Assembly (NCBI RefSeq): GCF_904846345.1 | Contig: NZ_CAJHAJ010000004.1 | Coordinates: 186,001 to 250,000 of the forward strand | Direction: 5' to 3' | Length of the DNA stretch: 64,000 nt | Source: Psychrobacter maritimus | GTDB lineage: Bacteria > Pseudomonadota > Gammaproteobacteria > Pseudomonadales > Moraxellaceae | Part shown: positions 36,743 through 45,476 of the stretch, in pieces | Numbering within the stretch: the stretch's first letter is position 1 | Layout of the letters: each line of letters begins with the position of its first letter | Translations under genes and position numbers: made by a program | The notes under the pieces: generated by a model | What the model was told of the DNA's origin: nothing | What the model saw: only the letters and a program-made list of their open reading frames with translations | Database searches by the model: none

Positions 36743-37615
36743 ATGAGTAACACACCTTGCAGCGCAAATCCTTTCACGCCAATTAGCATCTGTATCGAGC
36801 AAGTAGATATTAAAGGTCAATACATTCAACTGGCGGCTCCCATACATTTATTAGGTCAAATAAATTTATTTGAATTGCTGGCGCAATATCCGATAAATGA
36901 AGAGCGCGAACAAGCACCTATACAAATTGGTGTAGACGAAGCAGGGCGCGGACCTCTGCTAGGCAGTGTCAATGTTGCTGCTGCAATATTACCTGCTACT
37001 TGGTCAGGGCTAATCGAGGACGCGCCACTCAAAGGTACGCCATTATCTATATTGACGGATTCTAAGCAGCTGAGTGAAAAAAAACGCGACATTCTTTATT
37101 CATTGGTTCAGCAATATGCCGTCGGTCACATCGTCGCTGATATACCGGCAGCGGTCATCGACCAAGTTAATATTTTGCAAGCAACGATGCTGGGTATGCG
37201 CCTATGTACTGAGGTTTTGTTAGAAATAGTTGCCAAGCATCTTAATACCGGTGATAAAAGGCAGTTTGAGGTATTGATTGATGGCAATCGCTGTCCGGAT
37301 TTGGATTATGCAAGCCTTGCTAAATCAGGCATAGAGCGTTCAGTCATTGACTGCCAAGCGTGGGTAAAAGGCGATGCGCGTCATACCAGTATTGCGGCCG
37401 CTAGTATCTTAGCTAAAGTTAGCCGTGATAAAACTATGTATGCGCTTGATACTGAATATCCTGAATATGGAATTGCTAAGCATAAAGGCTATCCGACGCG
37501 CGCCCATACGGAAGCTATTTCAGCTCATGGTGTGTTAGCCGCGCATAGACGTAGCTTTGCACCGGTAAGAAAAGCGCTTGAAAACGTAACGCATACCGAG
37601 AGTGGCAATAGGTAA
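36743..37615 (+). CDS. rnhB: Ribonuclease HII with N-terminal extension
   Basis: A 290-residue RNase HII. The first catalytic acids are in [12 protein letters not shown] (residues 64-75), [12 protein letters not shown] follows, and later acids lie in [10 protein letters not shown] and [23 protein letters not shown]. It removes RNA from RNA-DNA hybrids and misincorporated ribonucleotides. About 60 residues precede the catalytic domain, whereas E. coli RnhB begins almost directly with it. No alternative start with a ribosome-binding site was evident nearer the core. It lies 87 bp after lpxB and is followed by a terminator. Confidence 0.94.
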   Translation: MSNTPCSANPFTPISICIEQVDIKGQYIQLAAPIHLLGQINLFELLAQYPINEEREQAPIQIGVDEAGRGPLLGSVNVAAAILPATWSGLIEDAPLKGTPLSILTDSKQLSEKKRDILYSLVQQYAVGHIVADIPAAVIDQVNILQATMLGMRLCTEVLLEIVAKHLNTGDKRQFEVLIDGNRCPDLDYASLAKSGIERSVIDCQAWVKGDARHTSIAAASILAKVSRDKTMYALDTEYPEYGIAKHKGYPTRAHTEAISAHGVLAAHRRSFAPVRKALENVTHTESGNR

Positions 37616-37680
37616 GTGGTTAAGATATTTAGAAAATAGCCTAAGCAAATCTATTAGATAAATAGCTATCACTCAAATAT

Positions 37681-37714
37681 AAAAAACCACCTATTTAATA
37701 AATAGGTGGTTTTT
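37681..37714. terminator. Bidirectional rho-independent terminator
   Basis: AAAAACCACCTATTT pairs with AAATAGGTGGTTTTT. The repeat is perfect, between convergent rnhB and the DUF924-type gene. Confidence 0.9.
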
Positions 37715-37766
37715 AGTCCATTATTCAACAGTTAGGTTCTATTAAGGCTTAAAGTTTAATAACTGC

Positions 37767-38432
37767 TTAAAAAGACGAGTTGGGCTGCTGTAAAAACGCC
37801 TCTTCTTCGAGAGTTGATTCACGACCCAAGGTCTCATTGCGGTGCGGATAACGGCCAAACTTATCAATAATGTCTTTGTGGCGACGCTCAAAGTCTAAAG
37901 TGTCGGCATCGTTTAGTTGCTCAAAAAGTGGTAGATAACGTTTATGAATCATCGCTGATTCAGAATGCATAAACGGCATAATAATAAATTTACGCCACGG
38001 TGTTGGTAGAGTATCAAAATGTGGCTGCCCAATGGCTTCTTGTGCCAATACCAACGCCATACCATCTTGAGCAAACGCGCATGCTTGCTCGCGACATAAA
38101 TTACGCGAAAACTGATCTAAGACAATGATTTCAGCCAAGCGTCCCGCCAACGCTGTGATTGAGCTGTTACTATCGGCTGGCGCGTCTGCAATGCGCCACG
38201 TGACGCATTCGCCTTGTTTTGCGGCTTGCCAAATCTTGCCAAACTTATCATTTATCTGCTTATCAAAGTCATCATTTTGCGCAAACCAGTATGGCTCATT
38301 GTCTTTGTCAAACCAAAAATCCAACACGGCACGCGCCTCTGAATCAAGATGCTCTAAATTTATATTTTTGAGCTCGAGTGACGATAAATTGGTATGGCTT
38401 TTTGAGGTAGAATAATCGGTTGAGAGTGACAT
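37767..38432 (-). CDS. DUF924 family protein
   Basis: A 221-residue, all-helical, TPR-like protein. The DUF924 pattern is clear: AVLDFWFDKDNEPYWF near residue 38, IIVLDQFSRNLCREQACAFAQDGMALVLAQ, FIIMPFMHSESAMIHKRY, and FGRYPHRNETLGRESTLEEEAFL at the C-terminus. The function of the family is unknown. It starts with about 35 polar residues that are not conserved in style. It is divergent from the nspC gene. Confidence 0.9.
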   Translation of the reverse strand: MSLSTDYSTSKSHTNLSSLELKNINLEHLDSEARAVLDFWFDKDNEPYWFAQNDDFDKQINDKFGKIWQAAKQGECVTWRIADAPADSNSSITALAGRLAEIIVLDQFSRNLCREQACAFAQDGMALVLAQEAIGQPHFDTLPTPWRKFIIMPFMHSESAMIHKRYLPLFEQLNDADTLDFERRHKDIIDKFGRYPHRNETLGRESTLEEEAFLQQPNSSF

Positions 38433-38608
38433 AAGCTATTCTAATTGTGATGAATTTATACTACTATAGCGCACTTATTTGGCCCTGTCATTTGGCCTTG
38501 TCACAATGTGTGATAACGTGTCATGACTGTATCACAGTGCGCCATTAAGCCATCGTTAGCATTAAGCTATTATCGCCGTATATTGTTAAAGCTATTAGGT
38601 TATCTCTT

Positions 38609-39829
38609 ATGAACTCAACACCAGCTGTCTCTCTTGCCGCGCTGAAAACGCCTTACTATTTGCTTGATGAAGCGGCGATTGTCGCAAATATGCAGATTAT
38701 CGCTCGTCTGTGCGAGCTATCGGGCGCCAAGGCTTTACTCGCGCTCAAATGTTTCGCAACTTGGGGTGTTTTTGATGTGATGGAACCCTATTTGCATGGC
38801 ACTACCTCGTCTTCATTGAATGAGGTGCGATTGGGCTATGAGACTTTTGGTAATAATAATGCCGATAATGAAGACGATAACAAAGATAAAAAAGAAACCC
38901 ATGCCTACAGCGTCGCTTATAGCGCGGATGAAATCGACGAAGTATTAAGTTATGCAGATAAAATTATTTTTAATTCTATCTCGCAATTAAATGCGTTTAA
39001 AGATCAAGCAGCAGCAAAAAACATCCCAGTTGGATTACGCTTAAATCCAAAGACCAGTAATTCATCGTTTATTATCGCTGATCCTGCTCGTCCTTTTAGT
39101 CGCCTTGGTGAGCATGATAAAGATAAGATTGCAGCGGTACTTGTTGATATCACTGGGGTTATGATTCATAACAACTGTGAAAATGACAGCTTTGAGGCAT
39201 TTAGTGCAAGCTTGGCCGATATTGAAGCTAGATTTGGTGACGTCTTAGCACAGCTTGAATGGGTGAGTTTGGGCGGAGGTATTCATTTTATCGCGCCTGA
39301 TTATCCATTGGAAAAATTGGCAGACAGATTAAAAGGCTTTAGCGAAAAATACGGCGTACAAGTTTACCTTGAGCCGGGTGAGGCGAGCATTCATGGCGCT
39401 GGCTCATTGGTGACGACAGTATTAGATACCATGCACAATGAAAAAAATCTAGCCGTTGTTGATGCCTCTATCGAAGCGCATATGCTTGATTTGCTGATTT
39501 ATCGTGAGTCGGCGCCTATAGCGTCTATTAATGGTGAGTTCATGGCTATTGCACCTGTTAACAAAGACCAAGTAGATGATGCCGTCGATAACACCATTAT
39601 TTACGGTCGTTCTTGCTTGGCGGGTGATATTTTTGGCGAATATATTTTACCTAGCAATTTACAGATCGGCGATAAGATTGCGTTTGGTAATGCCGCAGGC
39701 TATACCATGGTGAAGAAAAACTGGTTTAATGGCGTTAATATGCCTGCAATTGTTATCCGTCGTCTGGACGGCAGTATCGATATTCAGCGCGAGTTTGATT
39801 ATCAAGATTATAAGGCGAGTTTGTCATAA
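38609..39829 (+). CDS. nspC: Carboxynorspermidine/carboxyspermidine decarboxylase
   Basis: A 406-residue PLP enzyme of the alanine-racemase-fold decarboxylase group. The PLP lysine is Lys47 in LLALKCFATWG. GLRLNPKTSNS, ISLGGGIHF-like VSLGGGIHFIAPDYP, LEPGEASIHG and the C-terminal GRSCLAGDIFGEY (substrate-binding Cys/Asp) are present. An acidic, Asn/Asp-rich insert at residues 82-98 is unusual. The enzyme decarboxylates carboxy(nor)spermidine to the polyamine. The dehydrogenase for the preceding step is encoded 271 bp downstream, so the pair forms a full two-step route. Confidence 0.92.
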   Translation: MNSTPAVSLAALKTPYYLLDEAAIVANMQIIARLCELSGAKALLALKCFATWGVFDVMEPYLHGTTSSSLNEVRLGYETFGNNNADNEDDNKDKKETHAYSVAYSADEIDEVLSYADKIIFNSISQLNAFKDQAAAKNIPVGLRLNPKTSNSSFIIADPARPFSRLGEHDKDKIAAVLVDITGVMIHNNCENDSFEAFSASLADIEARFGDVLAQLEWVSLGGGIHFIAPDYPLEKLADRLKGFSEKYGVQVYLEPGEASIHGAGSLVTTVLDTMHNEKNLAVVDASIEAHMLDLLIYRESAPIASINGEFMAIAPVNKDQVDDAVDNTIIYGRSCLAGDIFGEYILPSNLQIGDKIAFGNAAGYTMVKKNWFNGVNMPAIVIRRLDGSIDIQREFDYQDYKASLS

Positions 39830-39921
39830 CGCTGTTATGCTTGGCATTATTAAATCATACTGCCAAACAACTATCTAGAAATGAGGGTTGGTCTTGAATT
39901 TTCTAAGTTATGTTGTAATTT

Positions 39922-39952
39922 TTGCCGAAAAGTAAGTAAAAATTGTTATAAT
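39922..39952 (+). promoter_or_regulatory. Possible promoter before carboxynorspermidine synthase gene
   Basis: TTGCCG and a perfect TATAAT (39947-39952) are separated by 19 bp, slightly long. A transcript from here would have a leader of about 140 bases before the TTG start. Confidence 0.35.
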
Positions 39953-40100
39953 TGCCACTGGCAAAGGCAGTCGGATTTGTCTAACGGGTGCGTGGGTTTT
40001 CCTCGGTCTTCCTTTTTAATTCACGCATATCATTCACTCGTTTCTGTTTTGCATAGCCAATATCAATGGTATCGACAGGGACACAAAGGAGGATTGTTCT

Positions 40101-41375
40101 TTGAACACAAACCAACAAGCTAAGTCCAACAAAAAAGATGTACTTATCATCGGCGCAGGCGGCGTTGCTCAAGTGGTCGCGCATAAATGTGCGATGCATA
40201 ATGATGTGCTCGGCGAGATTCATATCGCCTCACGTACTAGAGATAAGTGCGATGCCATCGCCCAAAGCGTTAAAGACAAAGGTAGCTTTAAGCAAGCTGC
40301 TGTCTTGCATACGCATCAAGTCGATGCCATGGATAGCCAAGCGCTGATACAACTGATTCAAGATACTGGTGTGCAAATCGTTATCAATGTCGGTTCGGCA
40401 TTTGTAAATATGACGGTTTTGGAAGCTTGTATTGAGACGGGTACTGCGTATATTGATACCGCTATTCATGAAGATCCGCGCAAGATTTGCGAGACGCCGC
40501 CATGGTATGACAACTATGAATGGCAGCGTAAGCAGCGCTGTGCGGACAATAATGTCACGGCAATTTTAGGTGCAGGATTTGATCCCGGCATGGTCAACGC
40601 CTATGCGCGCCTTGGCTATGACATGATGGATGCAGGTTCTGTGACTGATATTGACATTATCGATATCAATGCGGGCAGCCACGGTAAGTACTTCGCCACC
40701 AACTTCGATCCTGAGATTAACTTCCGTGAATTTACTGGTACGGTTTATTCTTGGCAGGACAGTAAGTGGCAGTCGAATAAGATGTTTGAAGTAAAGCGTA
40801 CCGATGATTTGCCAGTCGTTGGTGTGCAAAACAGCTATTTAAGTGGTCATGACGAGATTCATTCTTTATCGGCTAACTTAGATGTGCCAAACATCCGCTT
40901 TTGGATGGGCTTTGGTGAGCATTATATTAATGTTTTCACCATGCTACAAAACCTAGGTTTATTGTCTGAGCAGCCGGTGATGACTGCGGAAGGGCAAGAA
41001 GTGATACCGTTAAAAGTGGTCAAAGCCGTGCTACCAGATCCAAGCTCGCTTGCGCCAAACTATACCGGCAAGACCTGCATTGGTGATAAGGTTAAAGGCA
41101 AAATCAACGGCGTTGATACCGAGGTATTTATCTATAATATCTCAGATCATAAAGAAGCTTATAATGAGGTCGGCAGCCAAGGTATCTCTTATACTGCTGG
41201 CGTGCCACCTGTCGCTGCTGCGATGTTAGTCGCAACTGGTGAGTGGGATGCGGGCAAAATGGTCAACGTCGAAGAGCTTGATGCCAAGCCATTTATTAAT
41301 CTATTGAATAAGATTGGCTTGCCAACGCGTATCAAAGATAGCGAAGGCGATAGAGCATTAGAGTTCGATATTTAG
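40101..41375 (+). CDS. Carboxynorspermidine/carboxyspermidine synthase (saccharopine dehydrogenase-like)
   Basis: A 424-residue saccharopine-dehydrogenase-family enzyme that condenses a diamine with aspartate semialdehyde reductively. The start is a TTG at 40101, supported by AAGGAGG ending 8 bases before it and by immediate entry into the Rossmann fold (LIIGAGGVAQVVAHKCA). Later motifs are GAGFDPGMVNAYARLG, DINAGSHGKYFATNFDPEINFRE and the C-terminal GISYTAGVPPVAAAMLVATGEW. It works with the decarboxylase NspC upstream. This indicates spermidine made without S-adenosylmethionine decarboxylase (family knowledge). Confidence 0.93.
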   Translation: MNTNQQAKSNKKDVLIIGAGGVAQVVAHKCAMHNDVLGEIHIASRTRDKCDAIAQSVKDKGSFKQAAVLHTHQVDAMDSQALIQLIQDTGVQIVINVGSAFVNMTVLEACIETGTAYIDTAIHEDPRKICETPPWYDNYEWQRKQRCADNNVTAILGAGFDPGMVNAYARLGYDMMDAGSVTDIDIIDINAGSHGKYFATNFDPEINFREFTGTVYSWQDSKWQSNKMFEVKRTDDLPVVGVQNSYLSGHDEIHSLSANLDVPNIRFWMGFGEHYINVFTMLQNLGLLSEQPVMTAEGQEVIPLKVVKAVLPDPSSLAPNYTGKTCIGDKVKGKINGVDTEVFIYNISDHKEAYNEVGSQGISYTAGVPPVAAAMLVATGEWDAGKMVNVEELDAKPFINLLNKIGLPTRIKDSEGDRALEFDI

Positions 41376-41393
41376 TCAGTAAGTTTATCTAAT

Positions 41394-41427
41394 AAAAAGC
41401 CTATCTTTTAAAGATAGGCTTTTTTTA
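41394..41427. terminator. Rho-independent terminator
   Basis: AAAAAGCCTATCTTT pairs with AAGATAGGCTTTTTT directly after the carboxynorspermidine synthase gene. It is bidirectional and can also serve htpX, whose stop lies about 118 bp away. Confidence 0.9.
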
Positions 41428-41544
41428 TGTTTGGTTGTAGTGTGACTTTACGGGAAGGTAAAGGAAGCTGATCCTGCCATGCGCTTTATCTACTCAACTG
41501 GGCGGGGCGCACCCTACGGCCTAAACAAATCATCACACTTTTTA

Positions 41545-42459
41545 CTATGCTTCCCGAGGATTATACTTCCTCAACGCCGCAATACGGTCATCCAGCGTTG
41601 GATGTGAGCGGAAAAGGTTAGCGATACTAAAGCCAGTAGATTGCCCAGACGAGATTGCAAATGCTTTCATGCTCTCTGGCATTTGATCTGGACGCTGTTC
41701 AGAAGGACGCAAGGCATCAAGTGCACTAATCATTTTGTCACGGCTGGCAAGCTTTGCACCCATCTCATCAGCGCGGAATTCACGTAGACGTGAGAACCAC
41801 ATAACGATGGCAGACGCCAAAAATCCAAGCAAAATATCCATCACGATACTCGTCACAAAGTAGCCAATGCCGGGGCTATCACTGGTATTTTTAAAGACAG
41901 TACGGTCGACGAAGCTGCCGATAATGCGCGCAAAGAACATCACAAAGGCGTTTACCACGCCTTGAATGAGAGCAAGCGTCACCATATCGCCGTTGGCCAC
42001 GTGACCGATCTCATGCGCCAATACTGCTTCTACTTCATCTTGATTCATATTCTGCAACAGACCAGATGAAACCGCGACCAGCGCTTTATTTTTATTCCAG
42101 CCAGTTGCAAACGCGTTCGGCTGGGAATTATTAAAAATTCCCACTTCTGGCATACCGATATTTACCGCTCGTGCTTGTTTAGCGACGGTATCTACCAGCC
42201 ATTGTTCCGTGGCGTTGCTTGGCGTTTCAATAACCACTGTCCCCGTTGATCTTTTAGCCATCCATTTTGAAATAAATAGCGAAACCATCGAGCCAACCAT
42301 GCCGTATATACCGCACATAATGGCAAGGCTGGTGTAATTTAGCCCGCCTGCGCCATGTACGCCACCAATCCCAAAAAATCTGGATAAAATACCAAACACG
42401 ATGCTAAATACCACAATGACCGCTAAGTTGGTCAACAAAAACAATCCGATACGCATCAT
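41545..42459 (-). CDS. htpX: Membrane protease HtpX
   Basis: A 304-residue M48 integral-membrane zinc protease that degrades damaged membrane proteins. Two N-terminal membrane segments (about residues 5-25 and 42-65) precede the zinc motif [10 protein letters not shown] (HEIGH 149-153). Two further hydrophobic segments follow, and the third ligand Glu is in [18 protein letters not shown] before the motif and the C-terminal [15 protein letters not shown] are family hallmarks. It is a single gene, divergent from the methyltransferase-like gene. HtpX is often under envelope-stress control; no regulatory site was identified here. Confidence 0.96.
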   Translation of the reverse strand: MMRIGLFLLTNLAVIVVFSIVFGILSRFFGIGGVHGAGGLNYTSLAIMCGIYGMVGSMVSLFISKWMAKRSTGTVVIETPSNATEQWLVDTVAKQARAVNIGMPEVGIFNNSQPNAFATGWNKNKALVAVSSGLLQNMNQDEVEAVLAHEIGHVANGDMVTLALIQGVVNAFVMFFARIIGSFVDRTVFKNTSDSPGIGYFVTSIVMDILLGFLASAIVMWFSRLREFRADEMGAKLASRDKMISALDALRPSEQRPDQMPESMKAFAISSGQSTGFSIANLFRSHPTLDDRIAALRKYNPREA

Positions 42460-42737
42460 GACGCTAACTTCCTCATTAAATTCAACGACAGTGTTAGGAG
42501 CAATTCCTTTACCGTAATAAAGACTAAAAATTAAACAGAGGACAATTATAACCTTCTAGAAGTAATATAGGCGCCAATTCTAATATGAATAGTCACTTAA
42601 AACTTGTAAAGTAGGGGCAATAGCGGCGTAAAGTATTTAACTGATGAAAAGTAAAAGACAGAAAATTAAAAAATAATCAGTACTATGATAAGTAATTAAC
42701 CGCTCATATATCATTTAATCATATATAAGGTTTCATT

Positions 42738-43199
42738 ATGAACGCTCTAGCGCTTAAAGTACCACCAGTAGCACAAGTCATTATTACCGCTGCTGCCATG
42801 TATGGCGTCTCTAAAATGGTTCCTGCTTTGACGTTCTCACTCAACGGCTCAACTGCACTGGCAGTGGGTTTGGGTGTGATGGGAATGAGCTTAGGTGTCA
42901 TGGGTGTGACGCAATTTAAAAAGGCGCAGACCACACCCAATCCGCAGGCGCTTGAGAAAGTATCTAGTTTAGTAACCAGTGGCATATATCGATATAGTCG
43001 CAATCCTATGTATTTAGGCTTGGTGCTTATCTTATTAGGCTGGGCATTCTATCTGTCGCACTTTCTAGGGTTTGTGTTATTGCCCGTTTTTATACTTTAT
43101 ATGACACGTTTTCAGATACAGCCAGAAGAGCAAATGATGGCACGAAAATTTGGTAAAACTTATCAAGCATATCTAAATAAAGTGCGGCGCTGGATTTGA
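42738..43199 (+). CDS. Isoprenylcysteine carboxyl methyltransferase-family membrane protein
   Basis: A 153-residue integral membrane protein with about four hydrophobic segments. The signature SGIYRYSRNPMYLGLVLILLG (about residues 85-105) followed by EEQMMARKFGKTYQAYLNKVRRW is typical of the ICMT/PEMT-like methyltransferase family (SAM-binding RxxRNPxY and ExxL/F-x-Y motifs). The substrate in bacteria is unknown. It begins a run of small co-directional genes. The start has TAAGGTTTC upstream, a modest ribosome-binding site. Confidence 0.85.
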   Translation: MNALALKVPPVAQVIITAAAMYGVSKMVPALTFSLNGSTALAVGLGVMGMSLGVMGVTQFKKAQTTPNPQALEKVSSLVTSGIYRYSRNPMYLGLVLILLGWAFYLSHFLGFVLLPVFILYMTRFQIQPEEQMMARKFGKTYQAYLNKVRRWI

Positions 43200-43261
43200 G
43201 GTATAGTAAGTAAAGAGAGTTATTATGCATAAATGATCGATTAAATCAGGAAGATGACGTC

Positions 43262-43591
43262 ATGGAAATGAAAAACATACCTTTTGCTACTACCGACTGG
43301 ACGACAGTAGAAGCTGTGGAAATCAAAGGCGAAACGGGTACAGGATATTGGAAGACTCGTGAATTTGATTCTATCAATGTGCATATGGTTGAGTATTCTG
43401 CAGGCTACCTTGCCGATCACTGGTGCGATAAAGGGCATATTTTGTTTTGTATTGAGGGCGAGCTAAACACCGAATTAAAGGATGGGCGTACTTTTACCTT
43501 AACAGCCGGTATGACTTATCAAGTAGCGGACAATACGATTGCACATCGTTCATCAACGAAGACAGGCGCTAAGCTATTTATTGTTGATTGA
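43262..43591 (+). CDS. DHCW-type cupin fold protein
   Basis: A 109-residue single-domain cupin. YLADHWCDKGHILFCIEGEL (about residues 51-70) holds the family's DHxC-like motif and the histidines expected to bind a metal. The second cupin motif is less clear (GMTYQVADNTIAHRSS). The biochemical role is unknown. AGGAAG lies about 9 bases before the ATG. It sits 62 bp after the methyltransferase gene and 66 bp before phzF-like gene, so it is probably co-transcribed. Confidence 0.85.
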   Translation: MEMKNIPFATTDWTTVEAVEIKGETGTGYWKTREFDSINVHMVEYSAGYLADHWCDKGHILFCIEGELNTELKDGRTFTLTAGMTYQVADNTIAHRSSTKTGAKLFIVD

Positions 43592-43657
43592 TATTGGCGG
43601 TAACCTCATAAAGCTATAAAACCATAAAGTTATAAAAAATAACAGCGAGAATATAAA

Positions 43658-44464
43658 ATGCAGCTAGAAATCAATGTCATTGATGCTTTTACGGATACGG
43701 TTTTTAAGGGCAATTCAGCGGCGGTTATCATTACAGATGATTGGTTAAGTGATGATTTGATGCAATCGATTGCCTTTGAGAACAATTTATCTGAGACGTC
43801 CTTTATTGTTCTCGATGATGACGGCATTTATCATATCCGCTGGTTTTCACCATTGACTGAGATTGCATTTTGCGGTCATGCAACCTTGGCGTCAGCTTTT
43901 GTGTTATTTAACAAAAATCCTAGTATAGAAACCATTAATTTTTCCGCCAAAGCGGTTGGTGTTTTAACTATCGTGCAAACAGACGATGGCAAAATACAAA
44001 TGGATTTTCCTAATACTAAGCCTGAAAAGGTCAAAGATATTCCCGAGAGTTTGCTGGCAGGATTGTCTATTGCACCAGTCGAAGTTTATAAAAACACCCA
44101 AGCATATTTTGTGATTTATAATGCTGAAGCAGATGTCCTAAACGTAGAGCGCGATAACGAGCGACTAAAACAGCTTGCGCCATTAGATGTAGTGGTCACC
44201 TGTCAGGCTACCTCTGCTGACCACAAAGATTACGATTTTATCTCACGTTATTTTTGGCCAGCCAATGGTGGCGATGAAGACCCAGTGACAGGCTCGGCTC
44301 ATACTGCTTTAGCACCATTATGGGCGGAGCGTTTGGGTAAAAATGAATTGATTGCTTATCAAGCATCAAAACGAGGCGGTATTTTAGACTGTGTCGTCGC
44401 AGGTGACAGAGTAATGATTTCTGGCAATGCCGTACAGTATATGACAGGATTTATCACCGTTTAG
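43658..44464 (+). CDS. PhzF family isomerase-like protein
   Basis: A 268-residue protein of the PhzF/diaminopimelate-epimerase-like fold. The N-terminal VIDAFTDTVFKGNSAAV, the catalytic-glutamate segment ENNLSETSFI (about residue 45), FCGHATLASAF, and EDPVTGSAHTALAPLWAERLG are characteristic. PhzF proper isomerises a phenazine precursor, but no phenazine genes are nearby. This is one of the many PhzF-like proteins of unknown substrate. The next gene starts 6 bases after its stop, indicating an operon. Confidence 0.92.
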   Translation: MQLEINVIDAFTDTVFKGNSAAVIITDDWLSDDLMQSIAFENNLSETSFIVLDDDGIYHIRWFSPLTEIAFCGHATLASAFVLFNKNPSIETINFSAKAVGVLTIVQTDDGKIQMDFPNTKPEKVKDIPESLLAGLSIAPVEVYKNTQAYFVIYNAEADVLNVERDNERLKQLAPLDVVVTCQATSADHKDYDFISRYFWPANGGDEDPVTGSAHTALAPLWAERLGKNELIAYQASKRGGILDCVVAGDRVMISGNAVQYMTGFITV

Positions 44465-44470
44465 GAGTAG

Positions 44471-44809
44471 ATGGTTTTGACTGAGTTAAAAACCGTTGGA
44501 TTGTTTGCGCTGACCGCATTGGCAGAGATAGCAGGCTGCTATTTGCCTTATTTATGGCTGCGAGAAGGTAAGTCGATTTGGCTGCTTGTTCCGGGTGCGC
44601 TAAGTTTAGTTGCTTTTGTTTGGCTATTGTCTTTGCATCCAACCGCAGCTGGTCGAGTTTATGCCGCTTACGGCGGTGTTTATATTTCGATGGCAATTAT
44701 ATGGCTGTGGACAGTGAACGGCATCAGGCCGACCACGTGGGATATATTGGGTTCTATCGTCGCGCTGCTAGGCATGGCAATTATTATGTTTGCGCCGCGC
44801 AGTACTTAG
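44471..44809 (+). CDS. ynfA: YnfA family (UPF0060) membrane protein
   Basis: A 112-residue protein with four transmembrane helices of the small-multidrug-resistance-like YnfA family. The pattern [34 protein letters not shown] and AIIWLW matches well. The ATG at 44471 is only 3 bases after AGGAG, whereas the in-frame TTG at 44477 has an ideal spacing of 9. The TTG may be the true start, two codons in. It is translationally close to the PhzF-like gene (6-bp gap). Its cargo is uncertain. Confidence 0.93.
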   Translation: MVLTELKTVGLFALTALAEIAGCYLPYLWLREGKSIWLLVPGALSLVAFVWLLSLHPTAAGRVYAAYGGVYISMAIIWLWTVNGIRPTTWDILGSIVALLGMAIIMFAPRST

Positions 44810-44870
44810 CATAAAAACAGTAGTTAGTATGAAAATAATAGCTACTATAAAAACAGTATCTAGCATAAAA

Positions 44871-44912
44871 AATGCCAATCAAACCGTGAGGTTCAATTGG
44901 CATAGCTTTAAT
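44871..44912 (-). terminator. Terminator for the small basic gene
   Basis: ATGCCAAT-rich stem (ATGCCAATTGAACC with GGTTTGATTGGCAT on the minus strand, two mismatches) is followed by T6 on the minus strand. It lies 53 bp after the 40-residue gene. Confidence 0.6.
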
Positions 44913-44964
44913 TAGTATGGTTTAGATTAATATAGTTTCAGTTAGCATACTGATGCACTAAATA

Positions 44965-45087
44965 TTAATGTTTACCTAAGATACTGCCGTTGTCATCTTT
45001 TTTAGATTGCTTAGCGGCTTTTTTCTCTTTTGCCGTTAATAGCGGTTTCTTTTTTACGTTCTTTTTACTGTCTTGACCTTTACTCAT
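44965..45087 (-). CDS. Small basic protein (40 aa)
   Basis: A 40-residue, lysine-rich protein beginning MSKGQDSKKNVKKKPLLTAK and ending in GSILGKH. The minus-strand ATG has AGAGGAAA about 7 bases upstream, a strong ribosome-binding site. A terminator lies downstream, so this looks like a real independent gene. I recall similar small Lys/Ala-rich proteins in gammaproteobacteria (family memory, not searched). It has 14 lysines and would bind nucleic acid or ribosome-like polyanions, which is inference. Function is unknown. Confidence 0.7.
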   Translation of the reverse strand: MSKGQDSKKNVKKKPLLTAKEKKAAKQSKKDDNGSILGKH

Positions 45088-45476
45088 GGTATTTTCCTCT
45101 TGAGATAAGCCGTAATCCCTTTAAAACCAGTGTAAACAAGCTTAAAGGTTAGGTTATATGCTGATGACGCAAATTTTGCGTACTGCAATGAGTATAGGCT
45201 TAAGGTGTCGCAATAGATAGCGTCAGCACAATTCACCTACGATTGGATTTAGACATCTCTTTTTAATCCTGCTCCTCAAATTATTTTTGATAAATAGATT
45301 TGATAAAGGGGTGTTTAGTGTTATGGATTTATTTAGTCAATATGGCTATTAATAAGTGCTTACTTACGGAGTCATCGTGATTTGCTATAATGAGCCACAA
45401 GCCGATGAGTCGTCGCGGCAAGCTTTTGTAATACTCATATTTAGCACAACGATGCTTACTGTTTTGGTTGATTATT
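45088..45476. other. Divergent region between small gene and queD-like gene
   Basis: This 389-bp AT-rich spacer contains the promoter of the small basic gene and that of the following operon. No ORF with a ribosome-binding site or clear repeat was seen. Confidence 0.4.

Noticed and set aside
39881-40123. 80-codon frame in the leader of the carboxynorspermidine synthase gene
   Set aside because: It overlaps the start of the confirmed gene, has no ribosome-binding site and encodes no recognisable protein.
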